From: Citreicoccus inhibens
Lineage (GTDB): Bacteria; Myxococcota; Myxococcia; Myxococcales; Myxococcaceae
Direction of reading: 5' to 3'
DNA: 64,000 bases
NCBI RefSeq assembly: GCF_019039035.1
Contig: NZ_JAHNZT010000009.1
Coordinates: 1-64,000, forward strand
How positions within the stretch are numbered: position 1 is the stretch's first letter; each line of letters begins with the position of its first letter. Under the pieces are notes generated by a model. The model saw only the letters and a list, made by a program, of their open reading frames with translations. It made no database searches and was not told the origin of the DNA. Both the position numbers and the translations under genes were made by a program. Of the stretch, positions 17,752-26,641 are shown one piece after another.

Positions 17752-17976
17752 ATGACGGCGTATGACAAGTACCGTGCACTCCTGCGCAAGCTCGGGCTTG
17801 TGCGCGCGCAGCATTCCGGGCGCGACTCTCCCGAGGAGGATGCCCTGCTGGACGCGATGGATGAGGTCTGGTGGGAGATGTCCGAAGCGGAGCGCTCAGC
17901 GCTCGATGAAGAGCGGGCTCGCGCGCTCGGGGCCCTGCCTCCCCGCGCCGAGCCCTTTGCTCCCCCTCAGCACTGA
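17752..17976 (+). CDS. small acidic hypothetical protein
   Basis: A 74-residue soluble protein. The helical N-terminus (Tyr-Asp-Lys-Tyr-Arg-Ala-Leu-Leu-Arg-Lys-Leu) is followed by an acidic region (Ser-Pro-Glu-Glu-Asp-Ala-Leu-Leu-Asp-Ala-Met-Asp-Glu-Val-Trp-Trp) and a short Pro-rich tail. ATG at 17752 has GGAGG eight bases upstream, which decides it over in-frame ATG 17722. It is convergent with the phosphatidyltransferase gene, with only ten bases between stops. Not recognised. Confidence 0.65.
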   Translation: MTAYDKYRALLRKLGLVRAQHSGRDSPEEDALLDAMDEVWWEMSEAERSALDEERARALGALPPRAEPFAPPQH

Positions 17977-17986
17977 GGCAGGCCGC

Positions 17987-18580
17987 TCACTTCCGCGAGG
18001 AGGTGAGCGGGGTCGAGCGTCCCTGGCCGAGTCCCGGGGACGCCGTGACCGCGGAGGACCGGCCCCGCTTGAGCCAGACCGCGCGCGAGTAGTCCCCCAC
18101 CGCCGCGAGCGACAGCAGCCCGATGAGCGCCACGAGCGGGCGCACCGCGGGGGGGAACAACAGCACACACAGCAGCGTGAGGATCTGCAGCACCGTGACG
18201 GCCTTGCCGAGCGCGCGGGCCTTCAGCTCCACCGCGCGCAAGTCTGGCCGTACCCTCGCCACGAGGAAGCCCACGGCCGTGCCCACGTCGCGCACGAGCA
18301 GCAGCGCCAACTCGACGGGCTCGAGCAAGCCATCCAGCAGGCAGACGACCAGGGCCGTCACCATGAAGGCGCGATCCGCCACCGGGTCGATGATGGCGCC
18401 CCACCGCGTGGCGAGTCCTTGGGTGCGGGCAATCCAGCCGTCGAGGACGTCCGTGGCGGCGGCGAGGAGGACGAGCCCCGCGCGCAGCCAGGGCTCCGGC
18501 GTGATGATGAACGCCGCCGCGAGCGGGATGCGAGACAGCGACAGGGTATTGAGGAGCGTGAGTCTCGCCAGTCGGCGCAT
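17987..18580 (-). CDS. CDP-alcohol phosphatidyltransferase (PgsA-like)
   Basis: A 197-residue integral membrane enzyme with five or six helices. The family signature D-x2-D-G-x2-A-R-x8-G-x3-D-x3-D is complete, from the Asp-Val-Leu-Asp-Gly segment to Asp-Pro-Val-Ala-Asp near residues 44-70. It transfers a phosphatidyl group from CDP-diacylglycerol to an alcohol, as in phosphatidylglycerophosphate, phosphatidylinositol or cardiolipin synthesis. The acceptor cannot be told from sequence alone. The next upstream gene is on the other strand, so it is probably a single transcription unit. Confidence 0.85.
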   Translation of the reverse strand: MRRLARLTLLNTLSLSRIPLAAAFIITPEPWLRAGLVLLAAATDVLDGWIARTQGLATRWGAIIDPVADRAFMVTALVVCLLDGLLEPVELALLLVRDVGTAVGFLVARVRPDLRAVELKARALGKAVTVLQILTLLCVLLFPPAVRPLVALIGLLSLAAVGDYSRAVWLKRGRSSAVTASPGLGQGRSTPLTSSRK

Positions 18581-18800
18581 GACTCAGAAAAGGTAGTGCG
18601 CGCCTTCCCACACGCACGCGCGCATGGACCTGAGCGTTCAACGAAGGACTCCCAGGCATTCCCGCGCACGGGCGGGGCTGCCGCCGCGCGCACTCTTGCT
18701 CCCTGTCGTCGCGCCCGTCGACGTGAGCGCCTGCGCCCGCCAGAATCCAGCGCGTCAGCCGCGCGCACCGCTTCGGTCGCGATGCCTGGAGCCCTCGTCC

Positions 18801-19733
18801 GTGCCCCTCACTTCCCCGCGCCACCCCGCTTCGCTCTCCGCGCCCTGGCTTCGAGGCGTGGCCCGACAGCTGTCCCGTCTTGGACTCGTGGTGCTCTGCG
18901 CGACAGGTGCGAGCGCTGGCGCGGAGGAGGTCGTGCCCCGCGCGCCGACTCGGGAGGAGCGCGCGCGCTATCCATGGCTGGGCGCGGACGTGGCCGTGCG
19001 ACCGTTGGATGTGGCCATCGCGCCCCCCGAGGGCTATGCGCGGGTGGCGGTGGAGCCGGGCTCGTTCGGCGCCTGGCTGCGCGGGCTGCCGCTGCGACCG
19101 GCCGGCACTCCGGCGCGCGACTTCCGCGGCGGGCGCGTGCTCGCGGGAGACGATGCGCGGCTGGCGGCGGTGGCCGAGTTGGATGTGGGCACCGCGAACC
19201 TTCAGCAGTGCGCGGACTCCATCATCCGACTTCATGCCGAGTGGCGCTGGGCCTCGGGGCACTCGGAGCAGATCGCCTATCGCTTCACCAGTGGCCATCT
19301 GGCGTCGTGGCCTCGGTACGCGGCGGGCGACCGGGCTCGGGTCTCGGGCTCGAAGGTGACGTGGGTGCGGGGCGCTTCGGCGGATTCATCCCGCTCGGCG
19401 TTCCGTTCGTATCTGGACCTGGTCTTCACCTACGCGGGCACGCTGTCGCTCCAGGGCGAGAAGGCTCGGCCTGCGCGCGCGGACGTGCGCCCGGGGGACT
19501 TCTTCGTCCTCGGGGGCAGCCCGGGGCACGCGGTGTTGGTGCTGGACGTGGCGGCCAACGCTCGGGGCGAGCGCGTGGCGCTGCTGGGCCAGGGCTTCAT
19601 TCCCGCGCAGGACTTCCAGGTGCTCTCGCCAGGGGCGGGTGGCCCGTGGTTCTCCCTGTCGGGCGACACGGTGGCCACGCCGTTCTGGCAGCCATTCCCG
19701 TGGTCCTCGCTGCGGCGGATGCCGTCTCCCTGA
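18801..19733 (+). CDS. exported DUF4846-like protein
   Basis: A 310-residue protein with a signal peptide ending near Gly-Ala-Ser-Ala-Gly-Ala. The mature chain has segments typical of the DUF4846 family: Phe-Gly-Ala-Trp-Leu-Arg-Gly-Leu-Pro-Leu, Gln-Gln-Cys-Ala-Asp-Ser-Ile-Ile-Arg-Leu-His-Ala-Glu-Trp and Gly-Asp-Phe-Phe-Val-Leu-Gly-Gly-Ser-Pro-Gly-His-Ala-Val. The family's function is unknown. GTG at 18801 has GGAG nine bases before it and begins exactly at the signal peptide; the frame upstream is Arg/Pro-rich noise. It is convergent with the SDR gene: a hairpin spans both stop codons. Confidence 0.85.
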   Translation: MPLTSPRHPASLSAPWLRGVARQLSRLGLVVLCATGASAGAEEVVPRAPTREERARYPWLGADVAVRPLDVAIAPPEGYARVAVEPGSFGAWLRGLPLRPAGTPARDFRGGRVLAGDDARLAAVAELDVGTANLQQCADSIIRLHAEWRWASGHSEQIAYRFTSGHLASWPRYAAGDRARVSGSKVTWVRGASADSSRSAFRSYLDLVFTYAGTLSLQGEKARPARADVRPGDFFVLGGSPGHAVLVLDVAANARGERVALLGQGFIPAQDFQVLSPGAGGPWFSLSGDTVATPFWQPFPWSSLRRMPSP

Positions 19734-19742
19734 GCGGCGCGC

Positions 19743-20396
19743 TCAGTGTCCGGCGGCATCCACCTCCGCCCACAGGCTGTGGCCCTCCAGGACCGTGTTG
19801 AGCGGCGCACGTCGCTCGGAGACGCGCAGGAGCACCGAGGCCAGCTCGTCCAGGAGGATGGGGCGCAGGCCGCGCAACAGGGGCAGGCGGGTGATGGTTC
19901 GGAGGCCGGGGATGGGGCGGTGGTACTCGCCCTCGAAGGCCGGTGGCCGCAGCACCGTGTAGGCGAGCCCGCTCTCGCGCACGAGCCGCTCGGCCTCCAC
20001 CTTGGCCTTGAGGTACGCGCCTACAGGGCGGCCCGCGCCCATGGAGCTGAGCAGGACGAGGTGGTCCACGCCCGCCTGCTTCGCCGCCGCCACGAGCTGC
20101 CGCGTGGTGCCGATGTCGCTGCTCTCGTACGTGTCGCCCGCGGCGAAGCGCTTGCGCATGGTGCCGATGAGCTGCAGCACCGTGGTGCAGCCGCGCATGG
20201 CTTCCACCAGCGCGGGCGTGTCCGACAGCTCCAGCACGGCCTTGCGAGGCCAGTCGCGCACACGCTCCGTGTCCGCGCTCTGCGGCCGCACATGCGCCAC
20301 CACGGGCACGTCGCGCGCGAGCGCCTGGCGCATCACCGTGCGGCCCGTGGCTCCAGTGGCACCCGCGATGAACAGCTGTCGGAGAGGCGTACTCAT
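19743..20396 (-). CDS. atypical SDR-like NAD(P)-binding protein
   Basis: A 217-residue Rossmann protein: nucleotide loop Gly-Ala-Thr-Gly-Ala-Thr-Gly-Arg-Thr at about 12-20, an acidic/basic switch after strand 2, and Leu-Val-Leu-Leu-Ser-Ser-Met-Gly-Ala-Gly before the putative active site. It ends in an NmrA/SDR_a5-like region (Tyr-Thr-Val-Leu-Arg-Pro-Pro-Ala-Phe). The classical Tyr-x3-Lys is present only loosely (Tyr-Leu-Lys-Ala-Lys). This group includes NAD(P)H-binding reductases, epimerase-like enzymes and regulators of unknown substrate. It starts at ATG 20396, at the N-terminal strand; upstream in-frame sequence is not protein-like. Confidence 0.82.
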   Translation of the reverse strand: MSTPLRQLFIAGATGATGRTVMRQALARDVPVVAHVRPQSADTERVRDWPRKAVLELSDTPALVEAMRGCTTVLQLIGTMRKRFAAGDTYESSDIGTTRQLVAAAKQAGVDHLVLLSSMGAGRPVGAYLKAKVEAERLVRESGLAYTVLRPPAFEGEYHRPIPGLRTITRLPLLRGLRPILLDELASVLLRVSERRAPLNTVLEGHSLWAEVDAAGH

Positions 20397-20586
20397 GGGA
20401 CCTCGCGGCGAAGGGGACGCCCGCTTCTCAGCACAGCCCGGCCGCGCTGCCCAGTGGGGGACTTGCGCAAAGGGGCCCTGGCGGAACGGAGCGTTGTCCC
20501 ACGGGCTCTCGTTCGGAACACAGCCGGCGGTTACATCCCGACCCACCACCCGAGGCCCGAGCGGGCCTCACGAGGAGGACGTCGCC

Positions 20587-20913
20587 ATGTCAGGGAGTGT
20601 CATCGAGCTGGGAGACGCGGAGTTCGCGCGCGAGGTGCTCGAGTCGAAGGAGCCGGTGCTGGTGGACTTCACCGCCACGTGGTGCCCGCCGTGTCGGGTC
20701 CTCGGTCCGGTCATCGAATCCGTGGCCAAGGACTACGAAGGCAGGCTGAAGGTGGCGAAGTTGAACGTCGACGACCATCAGGCCACGCCACAGCAGTTCG
20801 GCATTCGCGCGATGCCCACGCTCCTGTTCTTCAAGGACGGCAAGGTCGCGGGGCAGATTGTCGGCGCGGTGCCGCGGACGCGAATCGAGCAGACGCTGCG
20901 CGAGATTCTGTGA
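20587..20913 (+). CDS. trxA: thioredoxin
   Basis: A 108-residue thioredoxin. The active site is W32-C33-P34-P35-C36, with Pro in place of the usual Gly (WCGPC), a known variant. The cis-Pro loop (Ala-Met-Pro-Thr-Leu) and the final strand/helix are intact. It reduces protein disulfides in the cytosol with NADPH via thioredoxin reductase, which is not in this window. GAGGAGG lies upstream of the ATG. It is divergent from the SDR gene, which shares about 190 bases of promoter space. Confidence 0.93.
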   Translation: MSGSVIELGDAEFAREVLESKEPVLVDFTATWCPPCRVLGPVIESVAKDYEGRLKVAKLNVDDHQATPQQFGIRAMPTLLFFKDGKVAGQIVGAVPRTRIEQTLREIL

Positions 20914-21356
20914 CGCCCTCGCGGCGGGCCGGGCGACCCGGGCTCGGTCCGTCGCGCGGCTTCGCTCGCGGCGAGCGCCCGGCAGGCCAGGCGCGTCTTC
21001 CGTCACGGGGGTGGAGGGCCCCCGTCGCGTCGAGGCGCCCGCGCCGCGAGGCCCGTGGGTGTCCCTCAGTCGACCCGCAGCGTCGCGCGCAGTTCGCTGT
21101 GGCTGCGTTCGCATCCTGACGCGCGGTCCGAGTGCCTCTCGATGTCTCGGATGATGATGGGACTCGCGTCGCCCTCGGAGCCACGCTCCGGGTGAACCAC
21201 CTGATGGTTCCTCGCGCGCTCCATGACTCGCTTGCCCTGCGGGGTAATCAAGTTCCGGAGTGTCGTCAGTGAATGCGAGACTTGCTGAGTTTGTGTTTCC
21301 GGGCCCCCGCGTCTCTCCGCTCCCGCTATCATCCCGGCGGGCGGCCCCCCTCCTCC
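20914..21356. other. intergenic region between thioredoxin and kinase genes
   Basis: About 440 bases with no clear gene on the plus strand. Codon-like composition on the minus strand supports only a doubtful 52-residue frame (21066-21224), listed separately. A GC-rich imperfect repeat near 20930-20950 could act as the trxA terminator. The kinase promoter must lie in the last ~200 bases, but no convincing -35/-10 pair was found. Confidence 0.5.
21066..21224 (-). CDS. possible small hypothetical protein
   Basis: A 52-residue frame: Met-Glu-Arg-Ala-Arg-Asn-His-Gln-Val-Val then a strand-like Ile-Ile-Ile-Arg-Asp-Ile-Glu-Arg and a basic/acidic tail. Third positions are mostly G or C, as in the real genes here, and the composition is soluble. 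No ribosome site is convincing, and the same frame stays open for another ~230 residues upstream, where it is only the shadow of the kinase gene. Family not recognised; it could be chance. Confidence 0.25.
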   Translation of the reverse strand: MERARNHQVVHPERGSEGDASPIIIRDIERHSDRASGCERSHSELRATLRVD

Positions 21357-24300
21357 ATGCGTCCCAGCTCCCTTGAAACACAGCCCCGGGTGGAAGACCT
21401 GGGTGTTGGTCCGTCCACCGACGCGGACGTGGTCGGTCGGCGCTACCGAGTTCTCGACTTCCTGGGCCGTGGTGGGGCCGGCACCGTGTGGCGCGCGCAG
21501 GACCTGCTCGCGGGCCCGGTGGCCATCAAGCGCCTGCACCAGACGGTGACGGACCTGGCGCGCAAGCCGGGAGAGGGCACGCCGGGCTCGTCCGCGACGC
21601 AGGGACTGGCGCTCACCCTGGCGCATGAGTTCCAGACGCTCGCGTCGCTGAGACATCCGCACGTCATCAGCGTGTTGGACTACGGCTTCGACGCCGAGCG
21701 CAGGCCCTACCTCACGATGGACCTGCTGGAGGATGCGCGCACGTTGGTGAGCGCGGGCACGTCGCAGCCGCTGGACGTGCAGGTCGGGCTGCTGGTGCAG
21801 ACGCTCCAGGCGCTCGCGTACCTGCATCGGCGTGGCATCATCCACCGCGACCTCAAGCCCGGGAACGTCCTGGTGGTGCGCGGGCAGGTGAAGGTGCTGG
21901 ACTTCGGCCTCGCCGTGGCGCGCGAGCATGCGCTCCAGGCCGCGCCCGCGGGCACGCCCGGCTACCTCGCGCCGGAGCTGTTCGAGGGACAGCCGCCCTC
22001 CGAGGTGACAGACCTCTTCGGCTTTGGCGCCATGGCCTGCCAGATGTTCTTCGGGCGGTTGCCCTTCGCGGGGCAGGTGCCGGCGCCCTCGGATTTTCCG
22101 CCGGGGCTCAAGGCCGTGTTGGAGCGGCTGGTGTCTCCGGATGCCCAGCTCCGTCCTCGCAACGCGTCCGAGGTCATCGCCTCGCTGTGCGCCGCCACGG
22201 GGCAGCCGGAGCCCTCTGAGTCGGCCGCGATGCGCGAGAGCTTCTTGCAGGCCGCTCGCTACGTGGGCCGCGAGCGGGAGCAGGGCCGGATCGCCGAGGT
22301 CCTCACGGGCGCGCTGAAGGGCAAGGGCGCCGGGTGGCTGGTGGCGGGCGAGAGCGGCGTGGGCAAGTCGCGCTTGCTGGAGGAGCTGCGCGCGCTGGCG
22401 TTGGTGCGCGGCGCGGTGGTGTTGCGCGGGCAGGCGGTGGGCGCGGGCGGCGGTCCCTATCAGGAGTGGCGCGCGGTGCTGCGCTGGCTGCCCATCCTCA
22501 CCGAGCTGACGGACCGTGAGGCCAGCGTCCTCAGTCCGCTGGTGCCGGACATCGACGTGCTGCTCGGGCGGCCGGTGTCACGTCCCGCGGAGCTGGGCGC
22601 GGAGATGGCTCAGGCGCGACTCCTCCAGGTGCTGGAGGATGTGTTCGCGCGACTGGAGCAGCCCACCGTCGTCATCCTCGAGGACCTGCATCAGGCGCGC
22701 TCCGAGTCGCTGCACCTGCTCGCTCGACTGACGGCGCGCGCCACGCGGCTGCCGCTGCTGTTGCTGGGCAGCTTCCGCGACGACGAGGCTCGGCAGCTGC
22801 CCGCCACGCTGCCCGGGATGCAGGTGCTGCGGCTGCCTCGGTTGGAGGCGCAGGACATCGCGATGCTGGGCGAGTCCATGATTGGACCCGCGGGCCGCGA
22901 GCCGAACGTGGTGTCGCTGCTGCTGCGCGAGACGGAGGGCAATCCGTTCTTCCTCGTGGAGGTGGTGCGGACGCTCGCGGAGGAGGCAGGTGGGTTGGAC
23001 CGGCTGGGCTCCATGACCCTGCCCGCGCGCGTGTCGGCGGGTGGCATGGGGCGGCTGGTGCGGCGCCGCCTGGAGAAGGTGCCCCCCGAGGCGCGCGATC
23101 TGCTCAACGTGGCCGCCGTCATTGGACGGCAGCTCGACGTGGCGCTGCTGCGCGAAGCCTCGCCGGGGCTGGATGTGGAGCGGTGGCTGACGGACTGCGC
23201 GGCCGCGTCGGTGCTCGACGTGGCGGATGGGCGCTGGCGCTTCGCGCACGACAAGCTGCGTGAGCGCGTGCTGGAGGACCTGCCTCGCGAGGAGCGGCCC
23301 GGCCTGCATCGGCGCGCGGCCATGGCGCTGGAGTGCGCGCACCCCGAGGGCTCCGAGTGGACGGCCGCGCTCGCGCACCATTGGGGCGCGGCGGGAGACC
23401 TGGCTCGCGAGGCGCTGTATTCGCAGCGGGCGGGTGAAGAGGCGCTCAAGGTCGGCGCGTGTCGCGAGGCGCTTCCGTTCCTGGCGCGGGCCGGTGAGTG
23501 CGTGGCGCTCCTGCACGGGAGCGACGCGACGCGACTGGGGCTCGTGGAGGCGCTTCAGGCGGAGGCGCGCTTCCAGCTAGGAGAGATGGAGGCGTTCCGC
23601 GCGCACGCCGAGCGGGCCCTGCGTCACTTCGGATGGCCCGTGCCGTCGAGCCGGGTGGGCTGGGGCCTGAGCACGCTGGGGCAGGTGGTGTCGCGGCTGG
23701 CGCAGAGCGCGCGGCCGGATGTGTTCGTGGATGATTCGGACGAGCGGCGCGAGGTGCGTCGGGTGGCGGGGCGTCTGCTCATGCGGCTGACGGACGCGTT
23801 CATCTACGCGCAGGAGGCGCTGCCGGTGCTGTGGACGGGCCTGCGCACGTTGAACCTGTGCGAGCCCGCGGGCCCCACGCCGGAGCTGGCGCGCGGCTAC
23901 ACGAACATGGCGGTGGTGGCTGGCACGGTGCCGGTGCGCGTGGTGGCGGATGCCTGGGCGAAGCGCGCGCGCGAGGTGGCGGAGCGGGTGGGCGAGCCGT
24001 CCGACTTGGCCTACGTGCTCAATCGCAACGCCGTGTACGGCGCGTACATGGCGCGCTGGGATGACGTGGAGGCCTCGCTGGAGCGGGCGATGACGCTCGT
24101 CGACTCCGTGGGGGACTTCCGGCTGGCGGAGGAGTGCCGCGCGCTGCGCGTGGTGTCGCTCTGTTACCAGGGGCACTTCGCCACGGGCCTTCCGTTGCTG
24201 GATTGGATGGAGGCCTCCGCGCGCCGCCGCGGTGCCGTGCAGACGCAGCAGTGGGTGCCGCAGATTCGCGCGCATTGCTTCGTGCGGCTGGGGCGCGACG

Positions 24301-24917
24301 CGGAAGTGCTGTCCATGCTGAAGCCGACCCTTGCCTGGACGGACCAGGAGGGCAGCGCCGTGGACGTGGTGGTGGTGAACGCGGCGTTCGCGCTGGCGTG
24401 TCTCCACGTGGGGGACCTGGCTGGAGCGCGAGAGGCGGCGGAGAAGTCCCTGGTCCGGTTGGCGGCGGGCAAGCCCGTGGCGCATTTCGCGCAGCTGGGC
24501 GCCACGGCCGTGGCCGAGGTCTTCTTGACGCTGTGGGAGAAGTCCGAGGGGGCGCCACCGGCCGAGCGGGCCGCGCTGGCTCGCGGCGCTCGCTCCGCGT
24601 GCAAGGTGATGGCGGCCTTCGCCAAGGTGTTCCCCTTCAGTCAGTCCGCGGCGTCGCGGTGGCGCGCGACGGAGCAGGGGTTGTCGGGCCAGCCCGCGAA
24701 GGCTCGGGCGGGCTGGGAGCGCGCCATCCGGGAGGCGCAGCAACTGGCGCTGCCCTATGATGAGGGCCGCGCGTGTTTGGAGTTGGGCCGGCACCTTCCG
24801 GAGACGGACGGCGCGCGGCGAGTGCAATTGAATCGGGCCGTGGAGCTGTTGTCGCCTCTGGGCGCGGCGCTGGACGTGGCGCGCGCGAGGGACGAGCTGG
24901 CCCGAGGCGGGGGATGA
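21357..24917 (+). CDS. Ser/Thr protein kinase fused to AAA ATPase and TPR-like helices
   Basis: A 1186-residue regulator. Kinase domain about 20-285: Gly-rich loop GRGGAGTV, catalytic Lys K58, HRDLKPGN (H163, D165) and DFG are all present. An AAA/NTPase domain follows from about 300, with Walker A GESGVGKS (K337) and Walker-B-like Val-Val-Ile-Leu-Glu-Asp-Leu, as in predicted STAND-type ATPases. The ~500-residue C-terminus is helical TPR-like repeats. This kinase-ATPase-TPR layout is frequent in myxobacteria. ATG at 21357 starts the usual short N-terminus; ATG at 21273 would add 28 atypical residues, and neither has a good ribosome site. Its stop overlaps the methyltransferase start. Confidence 0.9.
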   Translation: MRPSSLETQPRVEDLGVGPSTDADVVGRRYRVLDFLGRGGAGTVWRAQDLLAGPVAIKRLHQTVTDLARKPGEGTPGSSATQGLALTLAHEFQTLASLRHPHVISVLDYGFDAERRPYLTMDLLEDARTLVSAGTSQPLDVQVGLLVQTLQALAYLHRRGIIHRDLKPGNVLVVRGQVKVLDFGLAVAREHALQAAPAGTPGYLAPELFEGQPPSEVTDLFGFGAMACQMFFGRLPFAGQVPAPSDFPPGLKAVLERLVSPDAQLRPRNASEVIASLCAATGQPEPSESAAMRESFLQAARYVGREREQGRIAEVLTGALKGKGAGWLVAGESGVGKSRLLEELRALALVRGAVVLRGQAVGAGGGPYQEWRAVLRWLPILTELTDREASVLSPLVPDIDVLLGRPVSRPAELGAEMAQARLLQVLEDVFARLEQPTVVILEDLHQARSESLHLLARLTARATRLPLLLLGSFRDDEARQLPATLPGMQVLRLPRLEAQDIAMLGESMIGPAGREPNVVSLLLRETEGNPFFLVEVVRTLAEEAGGLDRLGSMTLPARVSAGGMGRLVRRRLEKVPPEARDLLNVAAVIGRQLDVALLREASPGLDVERWLTDCAAASVLDVADGRWRFAHDKLRERVLEDLPREERPGLHRRAAMALECAHPEGSEWTAALAHHWGAAGDLAREALYSQRAGEEALKVGACREALPFLARAGECVALLHGSDATRLGLVEALQAEARFQLGEMEAFRAHAERALRHFGWPVPSSRVGWGLSTLGQVVSRLAQSARPDVFVDDSDERREVRRVAGRLLMRLTDAFIYAQEALPVLWTGLRTLNLCEPAGPTPELARGYTNMAVVAGTVPVRVVADAWAKRAREVAERVGEPSDLAYVLNRNAVYGAYMARWDDVEASLERAMTLVDSVGDFRLAEECRALRVVSLCYQGHFATGLPLLDWMEASARRRGAVQTQQWVPQIRAHCFVRLGRDAEVLSMLKPTLAWTDQEGSAVDVVVVNAAFALACLHVGDLAGAREAAEKSLVRLAAGKPVAHFAQLGATAVAEVFLTLWEKSEGAPPAERAALARGARSACKVMAAFAKVFPFSQSAASRWRATEQGLSGQPAKARAGWERAIREAQQLALPYDEGRACLELGRHLPETDGARRVQLNRAVELLSPLGAALDVARARDELARGGG

Positions 24918-25816
24918 TGGACCACGGTGATGTGGAGTGGCTGGCGTGCCCGTCGTGTGGTGGCCGGCTGGTGTTCCATGGGCAGATGACGGAGCGAGAG
25001 CACCTCCGGCATGGGGCGCTGCGCTGTGGCGGGTGTGGCGAGGCGTGGAAGGTGTCTCGGGGCCTGGCGCGGCTGTACCGCGAGGGCGAGGTGCGCGGCA
25101 CGGATCGCCTGATGCGCGTCATCTACGACGGGCTGCCCGCGCTGCATGACCCGCTGACGGCGGTCCTCACGCCGCTGCTCCAGTCCGTGTCCGAGCCCGA
25201 TGCGCGGGACCGGTACATGCGGCGCGTGGAGTTGGGTGCGCTGCGCCCACGTCTGGATGGGCAGCCCACGCGCATCCTGGAGGTGGGCGTGGGGACGGGC
25301 GCGAACCTCCCGCTCATTCATCGCGACCTGCCGCGAGGGCTGGACGTGGAAGTGTGGGGCGTGGACCTGAGCGAGGGGATGCTGACGCAGTGTCGCAAGC
25401 GGCTCGCCTCGGGGGAGCTGCCGCGCACGCGCTTGTTGATGGCGGATGCGCACGCGCTGCCGTTCCCGGACGCGATGTTCGATCGCGTGCTGCACGTGGG
25501 AGGCATTGGAGGGTATCGGCAGCCCCGCGTGGCGCTGGAGGAGATGGCGCGCGTGGCTCGGCCGGGCACGCCACTGGTGGTGGTGGACGAGCAGCTCGAC
25601 AAGGCGGCGCGACCCAACTGGATGCAGCGGCTCGCCTTTCGAGCCATCACCTTCTACGACCGGAACCCGCACTGCCCCCGCGAGCTGTTGCCGCTGGGCG
25701 CCACGGGCGTCGTGGAGGAGCAGGTGGCGCCATTCTATTACTGTCTGACATTTCGCGTGGATTCTCCCAACACGCGAGCCATGTCAGGACGAGAGGGTAC
25801 ATCCTCGGCTGGCTAG
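24914..25816 (+). CDS. zinc-ribbon class I SAM methyltransferase
   Basis: A 300-residue protein. An N-terminal zinc ribbon (Cys-Pro-Ser-Cys ... Cys-Gly-Gly-Cys, about 12-45) is of the Trm112/DUF Zn-ribbon type often found ahead of methyltransferases. Motif I follows (Val-Gly-Val-Gly-Thr-Gly-Ala-Asn, about 120), then an acidic motif II (Val-Asp-Leu-Ser-Glu-Gly-Met) and Met-Ala-Asp-Ala-His-Ala-Leu-Pro-Phe. It uses S-adenosylmethionine; substrate unknown (small molecule, lipid or quinone are all possible). The start overlaps the kinase stop (ATGATGG), so it is translated with the kinase and may be a target or partner. Confidence 0.85.
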   Translation: MMDHGDVEWLACPSCGGRLVFHGQMTEREHLRHGALRCGGCGEAWKVSRGLARLYREGEVRGTDRLMRVIYDGLPALHDPLTAVLTPLLQSVSEPDARDRYMRRVELGALRPRLDGQPTRILEVGVGTGANLPLIHRDLPRGLDVEVWGVDLSEGMLTQCRKRLASGELPRTRLLMADAHALPFPDAMFDRVLHVGGIGGYRQPRVALEEMARVARPGTPLVVVDEQLDKAARPNWMQRLAFRAITFYDRNPHCPRELLPLGATGVVEEQVAPFYYCLTFRVDSPNTRAMSGREGTSSAG

Positions 25817-26017
25817 CTGGAGCGTGGATGGAAAGTGAGAGAATTCCCTCCGAGTCTCAGCGAGCTTCGAGCAGTGACTCTCGGGATGTCTGTGCATGCG
25901 CGCCTTGGCTCAGGGATGAGTCGTACGCGCGGGCCCCATTGCTGTTGCTTGTCCGCTAGAGAGGATAGACTGAGGCAAGGCCTGTGCCTCCACTCCGCGG
26001 AGGGCAGTGGGGGCAGA

Positions 26018-26641
26018 ATGATGGTTGCGCGTGGATGGGTGGTGTTGACGCTGCTGACCGTAGAGTGTTCTGGGCCGTCGTACCATGACAGCGGTGTGGG
26101 AACATGGTTTGGAAGGGATGCTCGCGGCGCCGTCTGGGGACGCGGGCCATGGCCAGAAGTCCATCCCGCTGATGATGTAGATGTGGTGATCGACCAGCTC
26201 TGCCCTGCACTCATGCTGCTCCCTGGTGCGACCGCTGGCTCGGCAGGCGAAGAGTACTGCGGTGCGATCTACAGCTTCAAAGGGGCCTTCCACGTGAGCT
26301 GGCCTGCACCAATCCACGCTTCTTCGACCTCCACGAACAAGACTTGCATTCCTCCCAGTGTCGTACGCGACGACCGTGGTCAGATCTCGGTGCTTGCGGA
26401 CTATCATTCACATCCTTGGCGCCATTCTCGGATGTCCGAGAGGGATCGTTGGAAGTCGACTCAGCGTTACTCCTATCGAATCCAGTTCGACACGACCTGC
26501 ACCATTGAAAAACTCATTCCGTTTGTATTCGAGGAACGCCCAGGAGAGGTCTACGAACGTCGCTCGGGACGGTGGGTTCTCACGGGCAGAATCTACGAGA
26601 AGAATACTGGACGGATTGAACCCGTGGGGTCGACACCATGA
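26018..26641 (+). CDS. exported JAMM-motif (JAB/MPN-like) protein
   Basis: A 207-residue protein with a hydrophobic N-terminus (Gly-Trp-Val-Val-Leu-Thr-Leu-Leu-Thr-Val) and Cys17 in a non-canonical lipobox context (Glu before Cys). The C-terminal half holds H130-S131-H132-x7-S140-x2-D143, an exact match to the JAMM zinc-peptidase spacing, with Glu78/79 as the candidate acid. JAMM enzymes remove ubiquitin-like tails or act in toxins and phage proteins; DUF4329-type domains of polymorphic toxins look similar. Base composition is visibly less GC-rich than its flanks. Its stop overlaps the next gene (ATGA). Activity is not shown. Confidence 0.75.
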   Translation: MMVARGWVVLTLLTVECSGPSYHDSGVGTWFGRDARGAVWGRGPWPEVHPADDVDVVIDQLCPALMLLPGATAGSAGEEYCGAIYSFKGAFHVSWPAPIHASSTSTNKTCIPPSVVRDDRGQISVLADYHSHPWRHSRMSERDRWKSTQRYSYRIQFDTTCTIEKLIPFVFEERPGEVYERRSGRWVLTGRIYEKNTGRIEPVGSTP

